Origin: Streptomyces phaeofaciens | Lineage (GTDB): Bacteria; Actinomycetota; Actinomycetes; Streptomycetales; Streptomycetaceae | Direction: 5' to 3' | DNA length: 64,000 nucleotides | NCBI RefSeq assembly: GCF_014648915.1 | Contig: NZ_BMSA01000007.1 | Location: 1-64,000, forward strand | Shown here: positions 34,205 to 43,527 of the stretch, piece by piece | How the letters are laid out: each line of letters opens with the position of its first letter | Numbering within the stretch: the first letter of the stretch is position 1 | Notes under the pieces: generated by a model | Told to the model about the DNA's origin: nothing | Database searches by the model: none | Seen by the model: the letters and a program-made list of their open reading frames with translations, nothing else | Translations under genes and position numbers: made by a program

Positions 34205-35881
34205 ATGGCACAGGCCGCCGATACAGCGCGGACCGTCATCCTGACCGTGGACGACGACCCGGGGGTCTCCCGTGCCGTCGCCCGTGACCTTCGGCGCCGC
34301 TACGGCGCTTCGTACCGGATCGTGCGCGCCGAGTCCGGCGAGTCGGCGCTGGACGCGCTGCGCGAGCTGAAGCTGCGCGGTGACCCGGTGGCCGTGATCC
34401 TGGCCGACTACCGGATGCCGCAGATGAACGGCATCGAGTTCCTGGAGCAGGCGCTGGACGTCTACCCGGGCGCCCGGCGCGTGCTGCTGACCGCGTACGC
34501 GGACACGAACGCGGCGATCGACGCGATCAACGTGGTCGACCTCGACCACTACCTGCTCAAGCCCTGGGACCCGCCGGAGGAGAAGCTCTACCCCGTCCTG
34601 GACGACCTGCTGGAGGCCTGGCGGTCCAGCGACCACCGTCCGGTGCCGGCCACGAAGGTGGTGGGGCACCGCTGGTCGGCGCGTTCCTCCGACGTGCGGG
34701 AGTTCCTGGCCCGCAACCAGGTGCCGTACCGCTGGTACTCGTCCGACGAACCCGAGGGGCAGCGGCTGCTCGCCGCGGCCGGCCACGAGGGGCAGCGGCT
34801 GCCTCTGGTGATCACCGCGGACGGCACCCCGCTGGTCGCGCCGGACGCGCCGGAGCTGGCCGCGAAGGTCGGACTGGCGACGACCCCGACGGCCGACTTC
34901 TACGACCTCGTCGTCATCGGCGGCGGCCCGGCGGGGCTCGGCGCCGCCGTGTACGGCGCCTCCGAGGGCCTGCGCACGGTGCTCGTGGAGCGCTCGGCGA
35001 CCGGCGGGCAGGCCGGACAGAGCTCCCGGATCGAGAACTACCTCGGCTTCCCCGACGGGGTGTCCGGCGGGCAGCTCACCGAGCGGGCGCGGCGGCAGGC
35101 GGCGAAGTTCGGCGCCGAGATCCTCACCGCGCGCGAGGTGACGGCCCTGGAGGCCAACGGGGCCGCGCGGGTCGTCCGGTTCTCCGACGGCTCGGCGGTG
35201 GCCGCGCACAGCGTGATCCTCGCGACGGGCGTGTCCTACCGGCAGCTGACCGCGCCGGGCTGTGTCGACCTGACCGGCTGCGGGGTGTTCTACGGGTCCG
35301 CGCTCACCGAGGCGGCCTCCTGCCAGGGGCACGACGTGTACATCGTGGGCGGCGCCAACTCGGCCGGGCAGGCGGCGATGTACCTGGCGCGGGGCGCCAA
35401 GTCGGTGACGCTGCTGGTGCGCGGGGAGTCGCTGGCGGCGTCGATGTCGTACTACCTGATCCAGCAGATCGAGGAGTCGTCCAACATCTCGGTGCGGGCC
35501 AGCACGGTCGTCGAGGCGGCGCACGGGGTCGGGCACCTGGAGCAGCTGACGCTGCGGGACGTGACGACCGGGGAGACCGAACTCGTCGACGCGCAGTGGA
35601 TGTTCGTGTTCATCGGCGCGGCCCCGCTGACCGACTGGCTGGACGGCACCGTGCTGCGCGACGAGCGCGGGTTCATCCTGGCCGGGCCCGACCTCACGCC
35701 CGACGGGCGGCCGCCGGGGGGCTGGGAGCTGGACCGGCCGCCGTACCACCTGGAGACCAGCATTCCCGGCGTGTTCGTGGCGGGCGACGCGCGCGCCGAG
35801 TCCGCGAAACGCGTCGCGTCCGCCGTAGGAGAGGGAGCCATGGCCGTGATGCTCGTCCACCGGTATCTGGAGCAGTCGTGA
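34205..35881 (+). CDS. Response regulator-flavoprotein reductase fusion (TrxR-like, no CxxC)
   Basis: 558 residues. Residues 10-135 form a receiver domain with Asp16-18, phospho-acceptor Asp68 in LADYRMPQ and Lys119 in LLKPW. Residues about 155-225 look like a thioredoxin-fold domain, without CxxC. From about 233 comes a thioredoxin-reductase-like flavoprotein: VVIGGGPAGLGAAVYGASEG, VYIVGGANSAGQAAMYLARGA for NADPH, and IPGVFVAGDAR. The catalytic CxxC after GVxY is replaced by Gly-Ser-Ala-Leu (364-367), so it cannot be a normal thioredoxin reductase. First gene of a three-gene coupled operon; phosphorylation may gate electron transfer to an unknown partner. Confidence 0.88.
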   Translation: MAQAADTARTVILTVDDDPGVSRAVARDLRRRYGASYRIVRAESGESALDALRELKLRGDPVAVILADYRMPQMNGIEFLEQALDVYPGARRVLLTAYADTNAAIDAINVVDLDHYLLKPWDPPEEKLYPVLDDLLEAWRSSDHRPVPATKVVGHRWSARSSDVREFLARNQVPYRWYSSDEPEGQRLLAAAGHEGQRLPLVITADGTPLVAPDAPELAAKVGLATTPTADFYDLVVIGGGPAGLGAAVYGASEGLRTVLVERSATGGQAGQSSRIENYLGFPDGVSGGQLTERARRQAAKFGAEILTAREVTALEANGAARVVRFSDGSAVAAHSVILATGVSYRQLTAPGCVDLTGCGVFYGSALTEAASCQGHDVYIVGGANSAGQAAMYLARGAKSVTLLVRGESLAASMSYYLIQQIEESSNISVRASTVVEAAHGVGHLEQLTLRDVTTGETELVDAQWMFVFIGAAPLTDWLDGTVLRDERGFILAGPDLTPDGRPPGGWELDRPPYHLETSIPGVFVAGDARAESAKRVASAVGEGAMAVMLVHRYLEQS

Positions 35882-37359
35882 GCGGGCGGCTGATGCCGTG
35901 CAGCCCGGCCGAGATCAGCGCGCTGTTCCTGTTCGAGAAGCTCACCCCCGAGCAGCTGGGACGGCTGTGCAGCGAGGGGCGCGTGGAGCGGTTCGAGCCC
36001 GGGCCGGTGTACACCGAGGGTGATCCGGCCACCTGCTTCTACGTGATGATCGAGGGCACGGTCGTGCTGTACCGCCGGGTCGGCGGGGACGACGTGGAGG
36101 TCAGCCGGACCTCGCAGCGCGGCGTGTACGCGGGGGCCATGCAGGCGTATCTCGGCGACCGGGTGCCGCAGGTCTACAACAACTCGATGCGGGTCACGGA
36201 GCCGACGCGGTTCTTCGTGCTGCCCGCCGAGTCGTTCTCGGCCGTCATGCAGGAGTGGTTCCCGATGGCCGCGCACCTGCTGGAGGGGCTGTTCTTCGGC
36301 TCCAAGAACACCCAGCGGGCGATCGGACAGCGGGAACGGCTGCTCGCCCTGGGCTCGTTGTCGGCGGGGCTCACGCACGAGCTGAACAACCCCGCGGCCG
36401 CGGCCGTGCGGGCGACGGCCACGCTGCGCGAGCGGGTGGCGAAGATGCGGCACAAGCTCGGCCTGATCGCCGAAGCCCCCTTCTCCCCGGACTCGCTGGC
36501 GGGTCTCATCGAGGTCCAGGAGCGCACCGCCGAGCGGGTCGCCAAGGCACCGGCGCTCACTCCGCTGGAGGCCTCGGACCGGGAGGACGCCCTCACCGAG
36601 TGGCTCGAGGACCACGGCATGGACTGGGGCTGGCAGTACGCGCCCACCTTCGTGCAGGCCGGCCTCGACATCGACTGGCTGGAGCAGGTCGCGGCGGCGG
36701 TGGACGCGGAGATGCTGCCCAACGCGGTGGGCTGGCTCAACTACACCGTCGAGACCGAGCTGTTGATGTTCGAGATCGAGGACTCCACCACCCGTATCTC
36801 GCACCTCGTCGACGCCGCCAAGCAGTACTCGCAGCTCGACCGTGCCCCCTACCGGGTCGTCGACGTCCACGAACTCCTCGACAGCACCCTGCTGATGCTC
36901 TCCGGGAAGATCGGGCAGCGCATCGAGGTCGTGAAGAGTTACGACCGGACGCTCCCGGCGGTGCCGGCGTATCCGGCGGAGCTGAACCAGGTGTGGACGA
37001 ACCTCGTCGACAACGCGGTCTTCGCCGTCAACAGCGCCGGCGGGGAGGGCACGCTGACCGTGCGGACGGCGCGCGAGGGCGACCGGCTGCTGGTGGAGTT
37101 CCGCGACACCGGCCCCGGTGTCCCGGCGGACATCCGCGGCCGCATCTTCGATCCCTTCTTCACCACCAAGCCGGTGGGCGAGGGCACCGGGCTCGGTCTG
37201 GACATCTCCTGGCGGATCATCGTCAACAAGCACCACGGCAGCCTGCACGTCGAGTCGGTGCCGGGCGACACCCGTTTCCAGGTGCTGCTGCCGCTGACCG
37301 CGCCCGAACCCGAGACCGACCAGGACCCCATGTCAGAGCCCGCGGAGGAACCCGTATGA
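35878..37359 (+). CDS. Soluble histidine kinase with cNMP-binding domain
   Basis: 493 residues, no membrane helix. Residues about 15-135 are a cyclic-nucleotide-binding-type beta-roll (FEPGPVYTEGDPATCFYVMIEGTVVLYRRV). The dimerisation motif LGSLSAGLTHELNNPAAAA has phospho-His167. The ATPase has NQVWTNLVDNAVFAVNSAG, DTGPGVPADIRGRIFDPFFTTK and GEGTGLGLDISWRII. GTG 35878 overlaps the upstream stop by GTGA. Its natural partner is the receiver domain of the upstream fusion. The cNMP pocket lacks the usual GE and Arg, so another ligand or a structural role is possible. Confidence 0.9.
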   Translation: MSGRLMPCSPAEISALFLFEKLTPEQLGRLCSEGRVERFEPGPVYTEGDPATCFYVMIEGTVVLYRRVGGDDVEVSRTSQRGVYAGAMQAYLGDRVPQVYNNSMRVTEPTRFFVLPAESFSAVMQEWFPMAAHLLEGLFFGSKNTQRAIGQRERLLALGSLSAGLTHELNNPAAAAVRATATLRERVAKMRHKLGLIAEAPFSPDSLAGLIEVQERTAERVAKAPALTPLEASDREDALTEWLEDHGMDWGWQYAPTFVQAGLDIDWLEQVAAAVDAEMLPNAVGWLNYTVETELLMFEIEDSTTRISHLVDAAKQYSQLDRAPYRVVDVHELLDSTLLMLSGKIGQRIEVVKSYDRTLPAVPAYPAELNQVWTNLVDNAVFAVNSAGGEGTLTVRTAREGDRLLVEFRDTGPGVPADIRGRIFDPFFTTKPVGEGTGLGLDISWRIIVNKHHGSLHVESVPGDTRFQVLLPLTAPEPETDQDPMSEPAEEPV

Positions 37360-37709
37360 CCGACAGCGACGCCATCGACCCGAGCGTCCCGCCCAGCGGC
37401 ACCGGTTGCGTGGAGTGCGACACGGTCGGGGGCTGGTGGTTCCATCTGCGGCGCTGTACGGCCTGCGGTCACATCGGATGCTGCGACTCCTCACCCGCGC
37501 AGCACGCCTCCGCGCACTACAAGGCGACGGGGCACCCGGTCATGCGGAGCTTCGAGCCGGGTGAGGAGTGGTTCTGGGACTTCTCGACAGGCGAACTGTA
37601 CGAGTCGGGACCGGACTTGGCGCCGCCGGTCGCCCACCCCGAGGACCAGCCCGCACCGGGGCCGAAGGGGCGGGTGCCGCAGGACTGGACGCGGTCGCTG
37701 CACCGCTGA
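37356..37709 (+). CDS. ZnF-UBP domain protein
   Basis: 117 residues. GCVECDTVGGWWFHLRRCTACGHIGCCDSSPAQHASAHYKATGHPVMRSFEPGEEW has the Cys/His set of the UBP-type zinc finger, known in eukaryotes for binding the free C-terminus of ubiquitin. Bacteria lack ubiquitin, so the role is unknown; it may bind another protein C-terminus. ATG 37356 overlaps the kinase stop by ATGA. Third gene of the REC-reductase / kinase operon, which ends in a hairpin 12 bp downstream. Confidence 0.88.
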   Translation: MTDSDAIDPSVPPSGTGCVECDTVGGWWFHLRRCTACGHIGCCDSSPAQHASAHYKATGHPVMRSFEPGEEWFWDFSTGELYESGPDLAPPVAHPEDQPAPGPKGRVPQDWTRSLHR

Positions 37710-37720
37710 GGCCCCGAGGT

Positions 37721-37746
37721 CCGGCCCCGGTGCCCGCCGGGGCCGG
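37721..37746 (+). terminator. Hairpin terminator after the ZnF-UBP gene
   Basis: CCGGCCCCGG (37721-37730) and CCGGGGCCGG (37737-37746) form a perfect 10 bp stem with 6-base loop 12 bp after the stop. No T-run follows, as is usual in Streptomyces. Confidence 0.6.
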
Positions 37747-37776
37747 GGTGTCAGTGGCACGTGACAGGATGGAAGC

Positions 37777-40731
37777 GTGTCACAGACCGTGTTCGCCAGT
37801 CCGTTCGTCGGCCGCGACGAGGAACTCGCCCGCCTCTCCGGTGTGCTGGAGCGCGCCCGGGAGGGAGAAGCGCGGGCCGTCCTGGTCGCCGGGGACGCGG
37901 GCGTGGGCAAGACACGCGTGCTGGACGAGGCCGCCGCACGGGCCGCGCGGGCCGGGACCACCGTGCTCACCGGGCACTGCGTGGACCTCGGTGACATCGG
38001 GCTGCCGTACCTGCCGTTCACGGAGATCCTCGGGGTGCTCGCCGCCGACGAGCGGTTCGCCCCCGTCCTGGCCGCGCATCCGGTGGTCGACCGGCTGCTG
38101 GGCGCCGGCCCGGACGCCGAGCGGGACGCGGGAGGGCGGCTGCCGCTGTTCGAGGGGATGGCGGGACTGCTGGCCGACCTGTCACGGGCCACGCCGCTGC
38201 TCCTCGTCCTGGAGGATCTGCACTGGGCCGACCAGTCCTCCCGGGACCTGCTGCGGTTCCTGCTCAGCCGGGGCCTGCTGCAACGGCCCGCGGGCGGCGC
38301 TCCCGCGCACCGGCTGGCGATCCTGGCCTCCTACCGCGCGGACGACCTGCACCGCCGTCATCCGCTGCGGCCGCTCCTCGCCGAGCTGGTGCGGCTGCCG
38401 GCCGTGGACCGACTGGACCTGCGGCCCCTGGAGGACGCCGAGGTGACCCGCCTGGTGCGTTCCCTGGAGGCCCGGCCGCTGCCGGAGACCACCGTGCGCC
38501 GCATCGTGGAACGCGCCGAGGGCAACGCCTTCTACGCGCAGGAGCTGCTCGCGGCGACGGACACGGAGGCCGGCGGGGTGCCGAGCGGGCTGGCCGACGT
38601 CCTCCTGATCCGGGTCGAGCAGCTCTCCGAGACCGCCCAGCAGGTGCTGCGCACGGCCGCGGTCGCCGGGCGGCGCGTGGAGCACGACCTGCTGCGGGAC
38701 GCGATGGGCCTGGCCGAGGAGGAGCTGGAGTCGGCGCTGCGCGAGGCGGTCGGCCGGCAGCTGCTCGTCCCGGGCGCCGGGGACACCTACGCGTTCCGGC
38801 ACGCCCTCGCCCGCGAGGCGGTGTACGCGGATCTCCTCCCGGGTGAACGGTCGCGGCTGCACGGCACGTTCGCGCGGCTCCTCGCCGGCCGGGGCCGGCG
38901 CGCGGAGACCGCCGCGGAGCGCGCCCACCACTACCGCGAGAGCCATGACACGGCGGAGGCGCTGGCCGCCTCGCTGGAGGCCGCCGACCACGCGCAGCGC
39001 GTCGGGGCGCCGGCCGAGGAGCTGCACCATCTGGAGGTGGCCCTGGACCTGTGGGCGGCGGTCGACGCGGCGGCCCGCCCGTCGGGCGAGGGCAGCGACC
39101 GGGTCACGCTGATGCTGAGGGCCTCGGCGGCGGCCGCGCACGCCGGTGAGTCGCACCGCGCGGTCTCGCTGACCCGGGCGGCGCTGGCCGGCATCGGCCA
39201 GGACGCCGACGACGAACTCGGCGCCCGGGTGCGCTACACCCTCGCCGGCACCCTCCTCTACGTCGACAGCCTCGCGGCCGCCTTCTCCTACAGCAGCGAG
39301 GCGCTGGCGATGATCCCCGCCGATCCGCCCTCCCCGACCTGGGTGTGGGCGGCGGCCACCCATGTCCTGGCGGCTCGTCAGGTCGGCGAGAACGCGACCG
39401 CCCTGAGCGTCGCCCGCCGGGCCCTGAGCATGGCCGAGCGGCTCGACCTGGCGGACGCGCGCGCCGATCTGCTGATCTCGCTGGCCAACATGGAAGGGGG
39501 TGGCCGCCGCTCGCCGGAGGCCCGCGCGCTGCTGGAGGAGGCCCATGAGCTCGCCCGGCGCGCGGGCAACGCCCCGGTGGAGATGCGGGCCCTGTTCTCG
39601 CTGGCGATCGGCTGCTACGAGGCCGGGGATCTGGAGGAGTGCCTGCCCTGGCTGACCGAGGGCCTGGACCGCGCCCGCCGCGCGGGGCTGCTCTCCTCGC
39701 CGTACCCGCTGGAGATGCGCTACCTGCACCTGCTGGTGCTCTGCACGCTGGGCCGCTGGGACGAGTGCGCGCGGACGGCCGCCGGCGATCTCGCCGTCCT
39801 GCCCGCGGCGGGCGGGTTCGTGGTGGGCCCCGCACTGTACGTCGCCTTGGCGCGCGGTGAGGCGGAGGAGGCCGTCGGCCGGGCCCGCGCGCTCGCGGAG
39901 GGCCGGTTCGACTGGATGGCGACGATGGTCGCCTCCGTCGTCCTGACCGACGCGGCGGCCCAGCGCGGTGACGCCGAGGAAGCCGTGGCCCGGGTGCGTT
40001 CCGCGGTCGAGGCCCTCACGGACGAGGCGGGCAGGGCTCCGGACGTCACGGTCCGGCTCGTCGCGCTGGCGCTGGCGGCGGTCGCCGACGCGGCGGCCAC
40101 GGCCCGGACCGGCGGCGACGAGCCGGCCGTACGCCGCTGGTCGGACGTGGCGGGCGAACTGCTGGAGTCCGCGCGGACGGTGGCCGTGCACGGCAGGACG
40201 GGCGGGCCGCAGGGCCCGGAGGGGCGGGCCTGGCTGGCACGGGCCGAGGCGGAGGTGGCGCGGGCCACCCGCGGTCCGGACGCGCAGGCCTGGGAGAAGG
40301 CGGTGGCCGCATTCGGCTACGGCGAGGTGTACGAGCTGGCGCGCTGCCGGCTGCGGTACGCGGAGGCCCTGCTGGCGGAGGGGCGCCGCGAGGAGGCGGC
40401 GGGCGAGGCGCGCGCCGCCCGCGAGACGGCCGTACGGCTGGGAGCCGTACCCCTGCGGGAGCGGCTGGACGCGCTGATCCGGCGGGGCCGGTTCGCGGAC
40501 GGGCCGGCGGGGCCCCGGGACCTGTCGTTCGCGCTCACCGCCCGGGAGCAGGACGTACTGCGGCTGCTCGGGCTCGGGCGCAGCAACCGTCAGATCGGTG
40601 AGGAGCTGTTCATCAGCGGGAAGACGGCGAGCGTCCATGTCTCCAACATCCTCGCCAAGCTGAGCGCGGCGAGCCGGACGGAGGCGGTGGCGATCGCGTA
40701 TCGGGAGGGGCTGCTGGTCAGGGAGGGGTGA
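37777..40731 (+). CDS. LuxR family ATPase regulator (LAL type)
   Basis: 984 residues, the size of large ATP-binding LuxR regulators. Walker A VAGDAGVGKTRVLDEA near residues 28-43, Walker B LLLVLEDLHWAD near 145-156, a long helical TPR-like middle, and a C-terminal LuxR helix-turn-helix LTAREQDVLRLLGLGRSNRQIGEELFISGKTASVHVSNILAKL. Such proteins activate transcription in response to an inducer; targets unknown. GTG 37777 has GGATGGAAG upstream. Monocistronic, after the terminator at 37721. Confidence 0.95.
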   Translation: MSQTVFASPFVGRDEELARLSGVLERAREGEARAVLVAGDAGVGKTRVLDEAAARAARAGTTVLTGHCVDLGDIGLPYLPFTEILGVLAADERFAPVLAAHPVVDRLLGAGPDAERDAGGRLPLFEGMAGLLADLSRATPLLLVLEDLHWADQSSRDLLRFLLSRGLLQRPAGGAPAHRLAILASYRADDLHRRHPLRPLLAELVRLPAVDRLDLRPLEDAEVTRLVRSLEARPLPETTVRRIVERAEGNAFYAQELLAATDTEAGGVPSGLADVLLIRVEQLSETAQQVLRTAAVAGRRVEHDLLRDAMGLAEEELESALREAVGRQLLVPGAGDTYAFRHALAREAVYADLLPGERSRLHGTFARLLAGRGRRAETAAERAHHYRESHDTAEALAASLEAADHAQRVGAPAEELHHLEVALDLWAAVDAAARPSGEGSDRVTLMLRASAAAAHAGESHRAVSLTRAALAGIGQDADDELGARVRYTLAGTLLYVDSLAAAFSYSSEALAMIPADPPSPTWVWAAATHVLAARQVGENATALSVARRALSMAERLDLADARADLLISLANMEGGGRRSPEARALLEEAHELARRAGNAPVEMRALFSLAIGCYEAGDLEECLPWLTEGLDRARRAGLLSSPYPLEMRYLHLLVLCTLGRWDECARTAAGDLAVLPAAGGFVVGPALYVALARGEAEEAVGRARALAEGRFDWMATMVASVVLTDAAAQRGDAEEAVARVRSAVEALTDEAGRAPDVTVRLVALALAAVADAAATARTGGDEPAVRRWSDVAGELLESARTVAVHGRTGGPQGPEGRAWLARAEAEVARATRGPDAQAWEKAVAAFGYGEVYELARCRLRYAEALLAEGRREEAAGEARAARETAVRLGAVPLRERLDALIRRGRFADGPAGPRDLSFALTAREQDVLRLLGLGRSNRQIGEELFISGKTASVHVSNILAKLSAASRTEAVAIAYREGLLVREG

Positions 40732-40881
40732 GAGTGCCGCCCGGCGCGCCGGGTCTGCCGTGCGCCCCCTGACGCCTCCTCACACCCCTGGCAGGCGCGG
40801 CGAACCACCGTCGCGGGTATACAAACAGCCCATACGCTCACGGACCTCAGCTGTCGTACCGCCGCAGGCTTCAGGAGACCC

Positions 40882-41466
40882 GTGAACCACCGCACGACCG
40901 CAGCCGCCCTGGCGTCCTGCGCCCTGGCCGTCGCCGCCCTCACCGCCTGTGGCTCGGGAGAGCCGGCCGCGAGCCGGAAGGAACCCGGTACGACGGGGAA
41001 GGCCGCGGCCGCGACGACCCCGAGTCCCGGAACCGGCGCCACGCCCTCGGCGGCGGCCGGCGAGCCGGGCGCCGCCACGACGGCCCCCTCGGCGCCCCGG
41101 TCGTCGTCCCCCGGGTCCGGGACGGACCAGGGACAGGACCGGGACGCGAGCCACGGATCGAACGCGAGCCAAGGGTCGAAGGAGGAGGCCGCCCTCCCGC
41201 CGCGGCCGGACCGCGACGGCGAGGCCGCCTACGTCCGGGCGCTGACCGCGATCGACCCGGACATCGTCCACGACAAGGAGGACACCGCCGTCGAGCGCGG
41301 CCGCGCCCAGTGCGCCACGATCCACGACTTCCCCGGTGACCGGGAGAAGCAGATCGGCACCGCCCTGCGGCGCTTCACCTCTCCCGGTCACCCCGAGGGC
41401 TTCGGCCGGGTCAAGACCACCCGGATCGTGGACGCCGTGCACACCAACCTCTGCCCCGGCTACTGA
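40882..41466 (+). CDS. DUF732-like lipoprotein
   Basis: 194 residues. Signal peptide with lipobox ALTAC (Cys near 23), then a low-complexity Ser/Pro/Ala/Gly linker to about residue 110. The C-terminal domain (EAAYVRALTAIDPDIV...QCATIHDF...VDAVHTNLCPGY) resembles DUF732. Likely an anchored extracytoplasmic protein of unknown function. GTG 40882 follows CAGGAGACCC. Confidence 0.78.
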   Translation: MNHRTTAAALASCALAVAALTACGSGEPAASRKEPGTTGKAAAATTPSPGTGATPSAAAGEPGAATTAPSAPRSSSPGSGTDQGQDRDASHGSNASQGSKEEAALPPRPDRDGEAAYVRALTAIDPDIVHDKEDTAVERGRAQCATIHDFPGDREKQIGTALRRFTSPGHPEGFGRVKTTRIVDAVHTNLCPGY

Positions 41467-41487
41467 CCGGGGCGGGCCGGCGGGCCG

Positions 41488-43275
41488 TCAGCGCGTGGCG
41501 GGCGGCACGTTCGCGGAGGTGACGTTGACGCCGGCCCAGGCCTTGTTCACCGTCTTGAACTCCGTGCTGTCCTGGCCGTACAGGTCCCGGGCGGCCTTCA
41601 GCGTCGCGACGCGCGCGTCGTGGAAGTCGGTCGAGGAGACCATGTAGCGGGTCAGGGCGCGGTAGAAGATCGCGGTGGCCTTGGCGCGGCCGATGCCCTT
41701 CACCGCCGCCCCGGTGTAGGTCGGCGAGTCGTAGGTGACACTGCCGATCTTCTTGCGGCCGCTGCCCTCGGCGAGCAGGTAGTACGCGTGCGAGGAGACG
41801 CCGGAGCCGGCGTGGACCTCGGCGTTGTACACCTGCGGCGACCAGTAGTCGATGGCCTCTTCGAGGACGTCCAGGGACGGCTTGTCGAGGCGGCGCAGGA
41901 ACTTCTGGTCCAGGCCCAGCTTCTCGCCGATCAGGTAGTTCGGCGGGTTCTTGGGGTTGTTGGTGCTGAACTCGACCGCGGAGGCGAAGATGTCGGCGAG
42001 GGACTCGTTCAGCGAGCCGGGCTCACCGTACTGGTTGCCCTCTTCGTCGACGTAGGTCGGCTCCAGACGGGCGGTGGCGTCGACGACGCCGTGGGTCAGC
42101 TCGTGGCCGGTGACGTCCAGGACGACCAGCGGCTTCTTGATCTCCCGGCCGTCGCCGTCGCCGTAGAGCATGCAGCCGCAGTCCGGGTACCAGAACGCGT
42201 TGCCCACCTTCTTGCCGAAGTGGACCATGGCGCGGGCGCCCTTGCCGTTGTTCGCGATGCCCTTGCGCCCGAAGGTCTTCTTGTAGAAGTCGAGCGTCTT
42301 GGTGATGCCGTACTGGGCGTCGACCGCGGCGCTGACGCGGCTGGAGACGGCGCCGTTGCCCCACTTGTTGTCGGTGTCGGTGAACTTCTTGCCCTGGGCG
42401 AAGTTCCCCAGCTCCAGGTTCTTCGCGTCGCGCGTCTCGGTGCCCCAGCGGGTGGGGTCCTTCAGCAGGTAGCTGGTGCGCGCGGTACGGGTCGTGGTCA
42501 GCGGGACCTTGCCCACGAAGAGGGAGCTGCCGGTGCCGGTGGCCGTCGCCGGGTAGCGGGCGGCGGCCGCGGACGAGGACGACGCGGTGAGGCCGGCGGG
42601 GAGCGGGGCGGTGCCGGTGGCCGGGTCGAGGGTCTCGCCGCGCTCGCGCAGCGTCTCGACGAGGGTGGGCGAGAGGAACTCGTCGCTGTCGGGCGTGTTG
42701 CTGCGCACCTTGCCGGTGACGGCGTCCACGACGACCGTGCGGGACCCGCCGGCCTCGGCGGTGGCGCTGTCGGTGACCTGGACCCGGTAGGCGAGGGCCG
42801 AGGCGCCGCTGCGGGCGTCGACCACGAGCTCGGCGCTCTGCGCGTCGCCCTCGGCCACGGCGGCGGCCTTCGCCTCGGCCTGCCCGGCCGTCAGCTCGGC
42901 CTCGACGGTGGCGGGGTCGACGGTGTGGTCGGCGGCGCGGGTGACGCCCGCGTAGGCGAGCTTGCTGGTGAGGTGGACGACGAGGTCGCCGCCGAGGACC
43001 GGCATGCCCTGGTGGGTCCGGACGAACCGGACGTGCCGTGCGCCCTCGGGGTCGATCATGACCTCCTGCGCCTGGAGTCCGTCGTCCTCGCCGACGCCGG
43101 TCGCCGCCGCGTGGGCGAGCGCGGCGGCGCGGGCGGCCCGCACCAGGTCGGCGGTCTGCGCACCGGCCGCGGCGGTGGCCCGGTTCTCCGCCGCGAGGGC
43201 CGTGCCGGTCAGGCCCGTGGCGGCCGTGGTCACGGCGACGGCGACCGCCAGGGTGCGTATGTGTCCTCTGCGCAC
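41488..43275 (-). CDS. Secreted M4 (thermolysin-like) metallopeptidase
   Basis: 595 residues. Signal peptide (RRGHIRTLAVAVAVTTAATGLTGTALA), then an FTP/PepSY propeptide to about residue 230, then the protease. Zinc site is in DVTGHELTHGVVD (HELTH) with the third ligand in SLNESLADIF; GSGVSSHAYYLLAEGSGRK carries the transition-state His. Secreted endopeptidase. GTG 43275 follows AAGGAA at 9 bp; the frame continues to 43314. Converges with the DUF732 lipoprotein gene. Confidence 0.95.
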   Translation of the reverse strand: MRRGHIRTLAVAVAVTTAATGLTGTALAAENRATAAAGAQTADLVRAARAAALAHAAATGVGEDDGLQAQEVMIDPEGARHVRFVRTHQGMPVLGGDLVVHLTSKLAYAGVTRAADHTVDPATVEAELTAGQAEAKAAAVAEGDAQSAELVVDARSGASALAYRVQVTDSATAEAGGSRTVVVDAVTGKVRSNTPDSDEFLSPTLVETLRERGETLDPATGTAPLPAGLTASSSSAAAARYPATATGTGSSLFVGKVPLTTTRTARTSYLLKDPTRWGTETRDAKNLELGNFAQGKKFTDTDNKWGNGAVSSRVSAAVDAQYGITKTLDFYKKTFGRKGIANNGKGARAMVHFGKKVGNAFWYPDCGCMLYGDGDGREIKKPLVVLDVTGHELTHGVVDATARLEPTYVDEEGNQYGEPGSLNESLADIFASAVEFSTNNPKNPPNYLIGEKLGLDQKFLRRLDKPSLDVLEEAIDYWSPQVYNAEVHAGSGVSSHAYYLLAEGSGRKKIGSVTYDSPTYTGAAVKGIGRAKATAIFYRALTRYMVSSTDFHDARVATLKAARDLYGQDSTEFKTVNKAWAGVNVTSANVPPATR

Positions 43276-43398
43276 TGGTGAGGGTTCCTTCGTTCGGACG
43301 GCAGGGGTCCCCAACCGCCGCGGTGCATGGCGCCGTTGACGCCACGGGGGCTGGTCGGGCCCCGCAGGGCCACCCTTACGGATGAGTCATGTCCATGT

Positions 43399-43487
43399 AA
43401 AGCCGAAATCACCGTCTTGTGCGGCTTTGTCGTCATACTGGGCACGTCCTCGACGCACGGTGGCCGCAGGGCGACCAACTGTGCGTC
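43399..43487. promoter_or_regulatory. Two inverted repeats in the protease/hydrolase divergent gap
   Basis: AAAGCCG (43399-43405) pairs with CGGCTTT (43422-43428), and GACGCAC (43452-43458) pairs with GTGCGTC (43481-43487). Both lie in the 252 bp gap between the divergent M4 protease and serine hydrolase genes and are plausible operator sites. No convincing -10/-35 pair was found. Confidence 0.35.
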
Positions 43488-43527
43488 GTCAGTGGAGATG
43501 TGACGTGACGGAAGTAGGTTGCCTCGG

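Noticed and set aside
34205..35881. Thioredoxin-disulfide reductase
   Set aside because: The fold fits but the redox CxxC is missing (Gly-Ser-Ala-Leu), so only a TrxR-like reductase can be claimed.
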